A stretch of DNA of 8,613 nucleotides from Planctomycetaceae bacterium UBA4732 (GTDB taxonomy: Bacteria > Planctomycetota > Planctomycetia > Gemmatales > Gemmataceae). The notes below the pieces were generated by a model. The model saw only the letters and a program-made list of their open reading frames with translations. It did no database searches and was not told the origin of the DNA. This document shows positions 1 through 7,012 of the stretch, piece after piece; within the stretch, counting starts at the first letter, position 1, and every line of letters starts with the position of its first letter. The stretch is taken from NCBI GenBank assembly GCA_002404095.1, contig DHJA01000120.1, forward strand, positions 3,370-11,982, in the 5' to 3' direction. The position numbers were made by a program, and so were the translations under genes.

Positions 1-96
1 TTGTAGTTCATTCTGTTAGCGCCTTAGGAACACACAACAACTGTAGGTCACGCTTTTCAATTGGGACGTGAATTTGATGGAAGAAGGGGCGGACGC

Positions 97-126
97 TTGC
101 CGAAAGGGTGGGGAACCGTTTACGAT
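97..126 (+). promoter_or_regulatory. possible promoter for the DUF6580-hrpB pair
   Basis: TTGCCG (97-102) and TACGAT (121-126) are separated by 18 nt and lie about 45 nt upstream of the chosen ATG at 170. Each box matches 4 of 6 positions of the sigma-70 consensus. This was found by eye in GC-rich DNA and is weak. The remaining bases 1-96 show no gene that I can support. Confidence 0.25.
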
Positions 127-169
127 AAGCATCAGTACCAAACTGACCAGACGGGAAGGGCGCATCTCC

Positions 170-778
170 ATGAGCGACGGGACGAACACGAACGTGAGCA
201 GCCGGGCGGGCCTCTGGGTGGCGGCGTTCGCGGCGCTGGCGGTGCTGCACCGGCTGATTCCGTATCTGTTCGACCTGGGGCAGGAGGCGCGCTTCGCGTG
301 GAACTTCGCCCCTGTCGGTGCGGTCGGCCTGTTCGCCGGGGTCCGCTGGCGCTCGCGCTTCGCCCTACTGACCCCCGTTGCGGTGATGCTGGTATCGCAC
401 CTTTTGATGTGGCCTTTCCTGGCGGCGAAAGGTTATCCGACTTTCAGTTGGATGACGCCGATCCTCTACGGAAGCTTCATGGCCTACGCGCTGATTGGCC
501 GCCTTATTCGTGGCTCGTCGTCGCCGTTGTGGATCGGCGGCGCCGCATTCCTGGGGGCGCTGCAGTTTTATCTCCTGACGAATTTCGCTTGCTGGGCCGG
601 CGGCGATGGCGAGACTTACGCTATGAGCCTGGCCGGCTTAGCGCATTGTTATTACATGGCTCTGCCGTTCTTCAGCGCCACGCTCGGCGGAGACCTGGCG
701 TTCTCGGGCCTGTTCTTTGGGTTGTACGCGCTGAGCTTGCATGTCTTTCCAGCCCAGAAAGAGACCCAACCGGCGTAA
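170..778 (+). CDS. DUF6580-like integral membrane protein
   Basis: This is a 202-residue hydrophobic protein. I chose ATG 170 because GGGAAGGG (153-160) sits 9 nt upstream and because the 34 residues added by the earlier ATG at 68 are polar and unlike the family. About six membrane segments are visible, near residues 13-33, 43-60, 62-83, 96-112, 120-138 and 173-193. The stretch NFAPVGAVGLFAG (45-57), YGSF (100-103) and LLTNFACW (135-142) resemble the conserved pattern of DUF6580 proteins (NFTPVGAxALFxG ... LxTNFxxW), as does its full length. No enzymatic motif is visible. The family has no established biochemical role that I know of, and some members sit near cofactor-transport genes, so a transporter or permease component is only a guess. 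The stop is 21 nt before the helicase start, in the same frame, which suggests cotranscription. Confidence 0.72.
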   Translation: MSDGTNTNVSSRAGLWVAAFAALAVLHRLIPYLFDLGQEARFAWNFAPVGAVGLFAGVRWRSRFALLTPVAVMLVSHLLMWPFLAAKGYPTFSWMTPILYGSFMAYALIGRLIRGSSSPLWIGGAAFLGALQFYLLTNFACWAGGDGETYAMSLAGLAHCYYMALPFFSATLGGDLAFSGLFFGLYALSLHVFPAQKETQPA

Positions 779-799
779 TGTTCCCGAGGCTTCCTGGCG

Positions 800-3019
800 T
801 TGGTTCCGCTGCCGATCGACTTGATCCTCCCGGACATCGTGGCCGCTCTCCGTCGGGGGCCGTGCGTGGTGGTGCGCGCCCCGACCGGCGCCGGCAAAAC
901 GACGCGCGTACCGCCGGCCCTTTTAGACGCCGGCATCGCGGCCAACCGGCGCATCCTTGTGCTGGAACCGCGCCGCGTGGCGGCTCGCGCCGCCGCCCGC
1001 CGCATGGCCCTGGAACGCGGCGGCCGGCTCGGTGATGAAGTCGGCTATCAGGTCCGCTTCGACCGTCAGTACGGCCCGCGGACGCGCATCCTCGTCATAA
1101 CGCCCGGCGTCCTGCTCCGCCTGCTGCAAGACGACCCGTTTCTCGAATCAGCCGGCGTCGTCGTCTTCGACGAGTTCCATGAGCGCGGCCTGGACAGCGA
1201 CCTCGCCCTCGGCATGGTCCGTTTGCTCCAGCAAACCGTTCGCCCAGACCTGCGCGTCGTCGTCATGTCGGCTACAGTGGCGGTCGAACAACTCTCCGCT
1301 TACCTCGGCGATTGTCCCGTCGCGTCCAGCGAGGGCCGGCAGTATCCGGTGGAAGTGCGGTACGAGCCTCGGCCGGAACATCAGTCCTGGCCGGCCGCCG
1401 CCGCGTTGGCGGCGGAACGACTGCTCGACCAGACGGACGGCGATTTACTCGTATTCCTGCCCGGAATGCAGGAAATCCGTCAGACTGCGCGCCATCTTGA
1501 AGACGCGGCCGCGAAACGCAAGCTGGCCGTGTTGCCGCTGCACGGCGATCTGCCCGCGGAGCAACAGGACGCCGCGTTGGCGCCGTGGGACCGGCGCAAG
1601 ATCGTATTGGCCACCAAACGTGGCGGAAACGTCGATCACGGTCGAAGGCGTCGCCAGCGCCTGGGTGCGGTCGATGCTCAGGGCGCGACCGAACTGGGGC
1701 GGACGTTGGCACGGCTGCCGGTCCATCCACGGCTGGCCAGATTGCTTGTCGAGGGGCCGCGCTGGGGCCGGCCGGAGCGAGCGGCCCTGACCGCCGCCTT
1801 GTTGGCGGAGCGCGACCCGTTCGCTCGCGATGTCGCGCTCCCCTTTCGGGTCGCGGCTAAACATTTGGGTCACGGCGCCGTCTCCGATGTGCTGGACCGT
1901 GTGGAGGCGTTAGAGGAATTTGCGCGCACCGGCCGCATCGACTCGCCCTTGGGAACGCTAAATCGCGGCGCGGCCCGGTTCACGCTCCGCGCCCGCGATC
2001 AACTACTTCGCTCCTTGCGCTATGAGATTCGCGGGTCCGAATTATCCGAGAATCGAGCGGCCGACGAGGCGGTGTTGCGGCCCCTATTGGCGGCGTTCCC
2101 GGATCGATTGGCCCGGCGCCGTGAGGCGGGGAGCCGGCGCGGCGTGATGGTGGGCGGCCGCGGCGTCCGCCTGGCGCCCACAAGCGGCGTGACCGAATCG
2201 GAGTTGTTCCTCTGCATCGACGTGGACGCCAGCCGGACGGAAACGCTAGTTCGCCAAGCGTCGGCGGTCCAGCGCGAATGGCTGCCGCCGGAGCGACTGA
2301 CCAGCGCCATCGAAGTCGCGTTCGACGCCGCGACGGAACGGGTGTCAGCGCGGCGGCGCGTCCGCTTCGAGGATTTGGTGCTGGAAGAGGCGCATACGGC
2401 CTTGCCGGACGACGCGGAAACGGCGGGTGTGCTGACTGCCGCGGCCTTGAAACAGCTAGATCGCGTCCTGCCGCCGGCGGATTCACCGGCCGGCCTGTAT
2501 CGTACGCGCGTCCGCTGGTTGCGCGAGTGGATGCCCGAATTGGAACTGCCGCCCTTTGATGAAAACGACTTACGCGACCTTTTATCATGGCTATGTGTCG
2601 GGCGCCGTTCATTCGCTGATCTGCGCGCGGCCGACTGGCTGTCGGCCCTGCAAGGCCGGCTAACGCACATTCAGCGTCAGGCGGTGGAGCGCGAAGCCCC
2701 GGAGCGATTGCCTGTGCCGAGCGGCAGCCGTATCACATTGCGTTATGAGCCGGGGAGAGCGCCGGTGTTGGCGGCGCGCATTCAAGAGATGTTTGGCTTG
2801 CAGGATACGCCGCGTGTAGCCGGCGGACGGGTGCGCGTCGTGCTGCACTTGTTAGCGCCGAACCATCGGCCGCAGCAAGTCACCGACGATTTGGCGAGTT
2901 TTTGGTCTAATACCTATCCGCAAATTCGCAAAGAGCTGCGCGGCCGTTATCCTAAACATGCTTGGCCGGAAGACCCGTGGACCGCCCCGGCAGAACGCCG
3001 GCCGCGGCGTAAGAAATAG
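800..3019 (+). CDS. hrpB: HrpB-type DExH-box ATP-dependent helicase with an internal deletion
   Basis: HrpB is a DEAH/RHA-type helicase of poorly defined role, presumed to act on RNA in the cytoplasm. The start is TTG 800, since an in-frame stop lies at 776-778 and VPLPIDLILPDI is the usual HrpB N-terminus; GAGG at 785-788 is the likely ribosome site. Visible motifs are Walker A GAGKT (30-34), Ia LEPRR (55-59), DEFH (124-127), SAT (157-159) and motif IV DLLVFLPG (215-222). The C-terminal HrpB region is intact, ending in FWSNTYPQIRKELRGRYPKH and WPEDP. The length is 739 residues against roughly 820-850 for the family. The shortfall is in one place: after VLAT (residues 269-272) the frame reads nonsense to about residue 286 and then resumes with LGAVD (288-292). 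Motif V is out of frame and motif VI (QRxGRxGR) is missing in every frame. As read, the protein should not unwind nucleic acid. It is either a decaying gene or an assembly or base-calling artefact. Confidence 0.85.
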   Translation: MVPLPIDLILPDIVAALRRGPCVVVRAPTGAGKTTRVPPALLDAGIAANRRILVLEPRRVAARAAARRMALERGGRLGDEVGYQVRFDRQYGPRTRILVITPGVLLRLLQDDPFLESAGVVVFDEFHERGLDSDLALGMVRLLQQTVRPDLRVVVMSATVAVEQLSAYLGDCPVASSEGRQYPVEVRYEPRPEHQSWPAAAALAAERLLDQTDGDLLVFLPGMQEIRQTARHLEDAAAKRKLAVLPLHGDLPAEQQDAALAPWDRRKIVLATKRGGNVDHGRRRRQRLGAVDAQGATELGRTLARLPVHPRLARLLVEGPRWGRPERAALTAALLAERDPFARDVALPFRVAAKHLGHGAVSDVLDRVEALEEFARTGRIDSPLGTLNRGAARFTLRARDQLLRSLRYEIRGSELSENRAADEAVLRPLLAAFPDRLARRREAGSRRGVMVGGRGVRLAPTSGVTESELFLCIDVDASRTETLVRQASAVQREWLPPERLTSAIEVAFDAATERVSARRRVRFEDLVLEEAHTALPDDAETAGVLTAAALKQLDRVLPPADSPAGLYRTRVRWLREWMPELELPPFDENDLRDLLSWLCVGRRSFADLRAADWLSALQGRLTHIQRQAVEREAPERLPVPSGSRITLRYEPGRAPVLAARIQEMFGLQDTPRVAGGRVRVVLHLLAPNHRPQQVTDDLASFWSNTYPQIRKELRGRYPKHAWPEDPWTAPAERRPRRKK
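1613..1660 (+). other. hrpB lesion: extra base plus deletion junction
   Basis: The open frame reads ACC AAA CGT GGC GGA (T K R G G). Removing one A from the run at 1616-1618 gives codons for T N V A E T S I T V E G V, an exact-looking HrpB motif V, running to base 1652. That corrected frame then loses similarity. The original frame regains HrpB similarity at base 1658 (R L G A V D, then a TELGRTLARLPVHP segment). Between bases 1652 and 1658 the coding for about 105-110 family residues, including motif VI, is therefore absent. A one-base insertion and a deletion of 3n+1 bases cancel, so the C-terminal domain stays in frame. The motif assignment comes from direct reading; the size of the gap is from memory of the family. 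Confidence 0.8.
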
Positions 3020-3023
3020 GATG

Positions 3024-3407
3024 CTAGGGCGGTTCCTGAAAGAGCTTCAGAGCGGTCAGAAAGAGTTGAATCAGCTTAAAGTGCTTGTCGCGGGTCCAGA
3101 GTTCGAGGCCGGTGGCAATCGCGACGGCGGCGATAATTACGTCTGACAAGGGGATCGTCACTCCGTTAGACCCGAGTAAGGCCGCGTAGTCGCCGACGAC
3201 GCCCCAGAGGGACTCTGGAGTAGCAACCTGGGCTAAGTTATTGAGAATCGTGATGTACTTGGCGCGTTCCACAACGGAACGCGAACCTGCCAGCAACTCC
3301 GCACGCGCAACGCCGCATACCGCTAATTTCAACTTGCGGAATAGTCGTAGAAGTTTCACTTCCTTACGAGCATAATCGATAAGTACGCTGGAATCGATTA
3401 CGATCAT
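3024..3407 (-). CDS. PIN-domain protein, VapC-like toxin candidate
   Basis: This is a 127-residue PIN domain, the fold of Mg-dependent ribonucleases that includes VapC toxins. It opens with MIVIDSSVLIDYA, the classic first strand with acidic D5. The other expected acidic residues are E37 (VARAEL), D89 (PLSDVIIAAVA) and D107 (LWTRDKHF). The metal-binding set therefore looks complete and the length is normal. I chose ATG 3407 over the in-frame ATG at 3440, which only adds 11 atypical residues. The chosen ATG overlaps the stop of the upstream gene as ATGA, which implies translational coupling and is typical of toxin-antitoxin pairs. The stop is 4 nt from the end of the convergent helicase gene, with no room for a separate terminator. 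The target RNA cannot be read from sequence. A PIN nuclease outside a toxin-antitoxin role is possible. Confidence 0.85.
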   Translation of the reverse strand: MIVIDSSVLIDYARKEVKLLRLFRKLKLAVCGVARAELLAGSRSVVERAKYITILNNLAQVATPESLWGVVGDYAALLGSNGVTIPLSDVIIAAVAIATGLELWTRDKHFKLIQLFLTALKLFQEPP

Positions 3408-3790
3408 AACATACGCCGCTGGGCGTCCTCCATGTCGCATTCTTCTTGAGCGCGGCGGGCGTCGTCATCATAGTCCTCTATAGGCAACAGAGACTCAATA
3501 GCCACCCATTTTCGGATATGCGCGAGATCCGTCTCGATGAAGCCGTCGAGAACTTGCCAATACGGCTCAAAGCGCGGATCGCATCTCCAAGCCCGAAAGA
3601 TCACTTTCTGCGCCTCAAGCTCTTCTTCGGTTTCTGGGACGCGCGACGCCTCGGCCCAAAACTCATCCCGAACTGGCGGGACAGGTTCTTCTTCGATGGT
3701 AATCCGGGCCCACTTGCCGATGAGCGGCTTGAGTTGCGGCAGATACAATATATTAGAGTTAACGACTGTGCGGATGCGAATTGGGTTCAT
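3404..3790 (-). CDS. putative antitoxin paired with the PIN protein
   Basis: This is a 128-residue acidic protein. The ATG at 3790 has AGGAGT (3798-3803) 7 nt upstream. Residues 1-34 read as short strands with LPQLKPLIGKWARITIEEE, a pattern I associate with short antitoxin-like proteins found upstream of PIN genes (LPELxxLxGKxVEIxVxEE). Residues 42-62 are strongly acidic (EFWAEASRVPETEEELEA). Residues 63-103 are aromatic-rich and probably helical. The tail 104-128 has runs of D and E. There is no signal peptide or membrane segment. The antitoxin role rests mainly on position and the 3-nt overlap (bases 3404-3406 and ATG 3405-3407) with the PIN gene. The N-terminal strand region may bind DNA for autoregulation, but this is inference. 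The long C-terminal part is more than simple short antitoxins carry. Confidence 0.68.
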   Translation of the reverse strand: MNPIRIRTVVNSNILYLPQLKPLIGKWARITIEEEPVPPVRDEFWAEASRVPETEEELEAQKVIFRAWRCDPRFEPYWQVLDGFIETDLAHIRKWVAIESLLPIEDYDDDARRAQEECDMEDAQRRML

Positions 3791-3816
3791 GTGCGGTACT
3801 CCTAGGGGCTAAGGTC

Positions 3817-3822
3817 ATTCTA
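3817..3822 (-). promoter_or_regulatory. possible -10 box for the antitoxin-PIN pair
   Basis: On the minus strand these bases read TAGAAT, 5 of 6 matches to TATAAT, and lie 26 nt upstream of the antitoxin ATG. No convincing -35 box sits 16-18 nt further upstream. The pair may be transcribed from here or by read-through from the kinase gene, whose stop is at 3862-3864. I see no terminator hairpin in the 71-nt gap. Confidence 0.22.
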
Positions 3823-3861
3823 GCCGTAACGCCTTTCCCTAGCAGCGCCAAATGATCGGCG

Positions 3862-6213
3862 TCAATCCGGCGTCCCCGCGAAAATCTGCTCGAAAGCCGT
3901 TTCGCATTCGCGGAAGGCGACCATCAACGCGGGATCGAACTGCGTCTGATCCGCCTGCAGCAACAGCCGCCGTACCGCCGCGTGCGCCAGGCCAGGTTTA
4001 TACACCAGTTTCGACCGCATCGCGTCGTACACATCCGCGAGCGCGGTGATGCGAGCCGCCAGCGGAATGGCGTCGCCCGTCAACCCTTCCGGGTAGCCGG
4101 CGCCGTCGTAGCGCTCGTGATGATAACGGGCAATGTCTATCGCCAATTGCAGAAACGCCAGGCACACGCCCTGTTGTCGGGCCACCGCTTCCAGAATGTC
4201 GGCCCCCAGAACGGTGTGCGATTCCATGATCGACCGCTCTTCCGGTTCGAGCTTGCCCGGCTTGAGCAGGATGTGGTCGGGGATTGCCACCTTGCCGATG
4301 TCATGCAGCAATACGCACCGTTCCAACATCCGCACCCAGGCGTCGTCCATGCACGAACCCAAGGCGGGCAGCCGCCGAGACGCTTCGGCCAGAACGCGCA
4401 CGTACTTCTGCATACGCATCAGGTGGCCGTTCGTCTCTTGGCCGCGCAGTTCCGCCATCTTGGCCATCGCGTAAATCAACACATCCTGCGCCTGGTGAGC
4501 TGTGGAGTCGCGCTGTTCCATCGCCTGCTCCAGTTGCGAATTGGTCGAGAGCAAACCGTTGACCAGTCGGTCGGAGCGCTCCTCGGCCTCCTTGAGCCGC
4601 AACGCCAGCCGGACCCGACCCAGGACGACTGTCGCCGAGGCGTCGCCTCGCGCCTGGTCGTCGCAAACGCCGTCGAACTCCGACGCGGCCGCGGTCGATT
4701 CCTCATCCGTCAGCAGCACCAACTTTTGATGGGCAACCATCCCTCGGGCGCGCAACCGACGGCAGACCTCAAGCCCCGATTCCTTGTTCAAATGGGCGTC
4801 AATCAAGGCCACGTCGGCGGGGAAGCGCTTGAGCAGGTCCGAGAGGTCGCCGTCTCCGTCCGCCTCGGCGCACGACATCCCATGCTTTTCCAAAGTCTCC
4901 CGGACGACGGAACGGTAAGCGGTTCGCGGCGAAAGGATCAGCACACGACGGGCGTGATCTCCGACGTGGAGGTTAACGATCCCGGCCGCCGACAAGGAAT
5001 GGGCCGCGCGCTCGGGCGATTCGGGTCCGGCCATGTCGGCTGTCGTCACGTCGCTGTCGGGGCGATGCGTCGGTTCCAGGAATTGATTGAGGGCGGCGAC
5101 GACGGCCAACGGCGTCGGATAGCGGTCGTTGGGGTCCAGCGCCATCATCTGGCAGACGACCGACTCCAGTTCCAGCGGGATTTCGTGGCGCAGGCTGCGC
5201 ACAGACGCCGGACTCTCGTGCTGTCGGGCCAGCAATTCCTGCACCACCGACCGGTCGCCAGGAAACGGCCGTTGGCCGGTCAACAGCCAGTATAAAGTAC
5301 CTCCCAGACCGTAAATGTCCGCGCGCACATCCACCGAGCGCGCGTCGCGCGCCTGCTCCGGCGCCATGTAGTCGATCGTGCCGAGGACGGTGAAGGCTTC
5401 CGTGTAACGCCGTCCATACAAGCGGGCCAAGCCGAAGTCGAGTATCTTCAGCTGGCCGTGGGGCCACGGCGATCCGGCTGACGATTCGAGGTCGGCCGGC
5501 ATGTCCATCACTAGCAGGTTCGACGGCTTGACGTCGCGGTGAACCATGCCGCGTTCGTGAGCGTGCCGTAGGCCGTTGGCCGCCTGACGGATGTAGTCGC
5601 AGGCCACGGCAATGGGCAGCGGCCCGTGATCGGTGACGTAACGCTCCAGGTCAAAGCCCTGGACGTACTCCATGACCAAATAGCGCAGCGACTTGCCCGG
5701 CTCGCTGGGCACGGCCACTTCGCCGGCGTCGAAGGCTTCGACGATGTTGGGATGGCGCAGCGTGGCGAGCGCCTGCATTTCGCTAGTAAAGCGCTCCAAA
5801 AAGACGGCGTTGCCCTCGATCTCGGCGGCCAACACCTTGAGGGCGACCGGCCGTTTCATGTGGATGTGTTCGGCCTTGTAGACGACGCCCATGCCGCCGC
5901 TGCCCAGCCAGTCCAAAACGCGGTAGTTGCCGATGACCAGTCCGAACGGCTCGCCCGCCAACAGCCATTGCAGCTGGTAACAGGTCAGCAGACCTTGTGC
6001 CACCAGCGCCTCCACCACAATGCTGGTGTCCTGCGTGCGCAGTCCGGGCCGCTCCGCTAGGAACCCCTTGAGCTGCGGCGTGTCCATCAGCCGGCTTTCG
6101 ACCAGCGTTTCCAGAAAGCGATCCAACGGCGGGTAGCGCCCTTGGGGCCGAGCGGAGTGGCCATTCGCCTTATAGGTCGATTCCTCAACCTTCCAGCATC
6201 CGGTCTTATCCAC
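3862..6213 (-). CDS. Ser/Thr protein kinase - receiver - HD-GYP fusion protein
   Basis: This is a 783-residue soluble protein with no membrane segment. It starts at GTG 6213, with AAGGAG (6220-6225) 6 nt upstream. Residues 28-95 form a helical extension common in planctomycete kinases. Residues 97-380 are a complete Hanks-type kinase: LGSGGMG loop (103-109), K126, E145, HRDVKPSN (225-232), DFG (259-261) and APE (284-286). Residues 422-540 resemble a receiver domain. The phosphoacceptor D472 and T502 are kept, but the acidic pair is S428-P429 and the conserved lysine is not evident, so classical phosphorylation is doubtful. Residues 540-580 look like a coiled-coil linker. Residues 580-770 are an HD-GYP domain with H597, HDIGK (637-641), H666, HH (698-699) and GYP (706-708), all expected for a c-di-GMP phosphodiesterase. 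Inference: kinase activity or bound substrates control c-di-GMP breakdown. Substrates are unknown. It is divergent from scpB. Confidence 0.93.
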   Translation of the reverse strand: MDKTGCWKVEESTYKANGHSARPQGRYPPLDRFLETLVESRLMDTPQLKGFLAERPGLRTQDTSIVVEALVAQGLLTCYQLQWLLAGEPFGLVIGNYRVLDWLGSGGMGVVYKAEHIHMKRPVALKVLAAEIEGNAVFLERFTSEMQALATLRHPNIVEAFDAGEVAVPSEPGKSLRYLVMEYVQGFDLERYVTDHGPLPIAVACDYIRQAANGLRHAHERGMVHRDVKPSNLLVMDMPADLESSAGSPWPHGQLKILDFGLARLYGRRYTEAFTVLGTIDYMAPEQARDARSVDVRADIYGLGGTLYWLLTGQRPFPGDRSVVQELLARQHESPASVRSLRHEIPLELESVVCQMMALDPNDRYPTPLAVVAALNQFLEPTHRPDSDVTTADMAGPESPERAAHSLSAAGIVNLHVGDHARRVLILSPRTAYRSVVRETLEKHGMSCAEADGDGDLSDLLKRFPADVALIDAHLNKESGLEVCRRLRARGMVAHQKLVLLTDEESTAAASEFDGVCDDQARGDASATVVLGRVRLALRLKEAEERSDRLVNGLLSTNSQLEQAMEQRDSTAHQAQDVLIYAMAKMAELRGQETNGHLMRMQKYVRVLAEASRRLPALGSCMDDAWVRMLERCVLLHDIGKVAIPDHILLKPGKLEPEERSIMESHTVLGADILEAVARQQGVCLAFLQLAIDIARYHHERYDGAGYPEGLTGDAIPLAARITALADVYDAMRSKLVYKPGLAHAAVRRLLLQADQTQFDPALMVAFRECETAFEQIFAGTPD

Positions 6214-6289
6214 GGTCGGCTCCTTGGGTCATGGCAATTTCCGTTGCGGCGCTAATTTTCCTGTCGTGACGCAAATGAGGCGAGAGCCT

Positions 6290-6305
6290 TGTGTTACAAA
6301 TCACA
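6290..6305. promoter_or_regulatory. CRP/FNR-family-like palindromic operator
   Basis: The bases TGTGT-TACAAA-TCACA match the CRP half-site pattern TGTGA-N6-TCACA at 9 of 10 positions, and the outer bases extend the symmetry to TTGTG/CACAA (6289-6293, 6302-6306). It lies in the divergent spacer between the kinase and scpB, just downstream of the probable kinase -35/-10 boxes. That position would suit repression of the kinase or activation of scpB. No regulator gene is in the window, and the binding protein is inferred only from the consensus. Confidence 0.35.
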
Positions 6306-6321
6306 AAACGCAGTCGGCTCA

Positions 6322-6349
6322 AGCCTAGCTCTGATTCAGGCGGTGTCAA
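6322..6349 (-). promoter_or_regulatory. probable promoter of the kinase/HD-GYP gene
   Basis: On the minus strand there is a perfect TTGACA (6344-6349), a 16-nt spacer and TAGGCT (6322-6327), a 3 of 6 match that keeps the first two and last bases of the -10 box. Transcription would begin near 6315, giving an untranslated leader of about 100 nt that contains the CRP-like palindrome. Confidence 0.4.
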
Positions 6350-6420
6350 ACACGACGGCTTGTTAAGATGGCGGATCGGGGTTGCGGCGCGTCGCCGCTT
6401 TCGTTGCAAAGGGGATGGCG

Positions 6421-6990
6421 ATGTCCGAAGAGCGCGAGACTGCAAGCGGCCTTGAAGACGGTTCCGCTGCGCCGCCGCCGCCGTTGCCGCGCATTGTGGA
6501 GGCCATGCTGTTCGTCGGCGGCGCGCCGCTTACCGCAACGGCGGCTTGTGAGGCCGTGCGCGGCCTGACGCCGGCGCTCTTCAGCCGACTTCTCGAAGGA
6601 CTCAACCTCGATTACCGGCGCCAAGGACGGCCGTATCGAATCCAGCCGCGCGACCACGGATATGAGTTGGTCCTACGGCCGCGCTTCCGCGGCGTACTAG
6701 AGCGTCTTTATGGGGCGACTCGCGAGGCCCGGCTGGCGCCGGCCGCGCTGGAGGTGTTGGCGTTGGTGGCGTACCGGCAGCCGGTGGGTAAAAGCGAAAT
6801 CGACAGCCTTCGCGGCGGCGAATCGGCGACGGCGCTGCGTCAGCTGGTGCGTCTCGGTTTGGCGGCGGTTCAACGGGGCGACGCGGATCAGCCCGAGGCG
6901 CTGTACCATACGACGCCGCGCTTTCTGAGCGCTTTTCATTTGCGTAGTTTGGACGACTTGCCGCGCACGGGAGACATACACCAACTCTGA
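6421..6990 (+). CDS. scpB: segregation and condensation protein B (ScpB)
   Basis: ScpB is the winged-helix kleisin-interacting subunit of the SMC-ScpA-ScpB condensin, which compacts and segregates the chromosome. This copy has 189 residues, a normal size. I chose ATG 6421 because AAGGGG (6409-6414) is 6 nt upstream; in-frame ATGs at 6382 and 6415 are less well placed. After a low-complexity leader with a run of prolines (about 20-23) the first winged helix begins with RIVEAMLFVGGAPLT. The second carries LEVLALVAYRQPVGKSEID, the family hallmark, followed by SLRGGES. The end YHTTPRFLSAFHLRSLDDLP matches the usual ScpB C-terminal pattern (Y-TTP-FL-F-L-SL-DLP). The gene is divergent from the kinase. 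No scpA is next to it inside the window, although in many bacteria the two are adjacent. Confidence 0.92.
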   Translation: MSEERETASGLEDGSAAPPPPLPRIVEAMLFVGGAPLTATAACEAVRGLTPALFSRLLEGLNLDYRRQGRPYRIQPRDHGYELVLRPRFRGVLERLYGATREARLAPAALEVLALVAYRQPVGKSEIDSLRGGESATALRQLVRLGLAAVQRGDADQPEALYHTTPRFLSAFHLRSLDDLPRTGDIHQL

Positions 6991-7012
6991 AGTTTACCTT
7001 ACGAACACGACT

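Noticed and set aside
1..169. End of an upstream gene or a small gene at the window start
   Set aside because: The short frames have no recognisable product. I can support only a weak promoter and the ribosome site ahead of ATG 170.
61..1035. 324-codon plus-strand frame overlapping the DUF6580 and hrpB starts
   Set aside because: The product is an R/G/A-rich shadow that crosses two genes with recognisable families and has no motif of its own.
1610..1625. Programmed ribosomal frameshift in hrpB
   Set aside because: No slippery heptamer or evident downstream structure is present, and a shift alone would not recover the missing motif VI segment.
1653..1790. Continuation of the corrected motif V frame as the true helicase C-terminus
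   Set aside because: After base 1652 the frame loses all resemblance to HrpB and ends at 1790, while the original frame carries the whole HrpB C-terminal domain.
3982..5295. 437-codon open frame on the plus strand opposite the kinase gene
   Set aside because: It lies fully antisense to a protein with complete kinase and HD-GYP motifs. The product is rich in R, H, Q and V without domain features, as expected from the opposite strand of GC-rich coding DNA.
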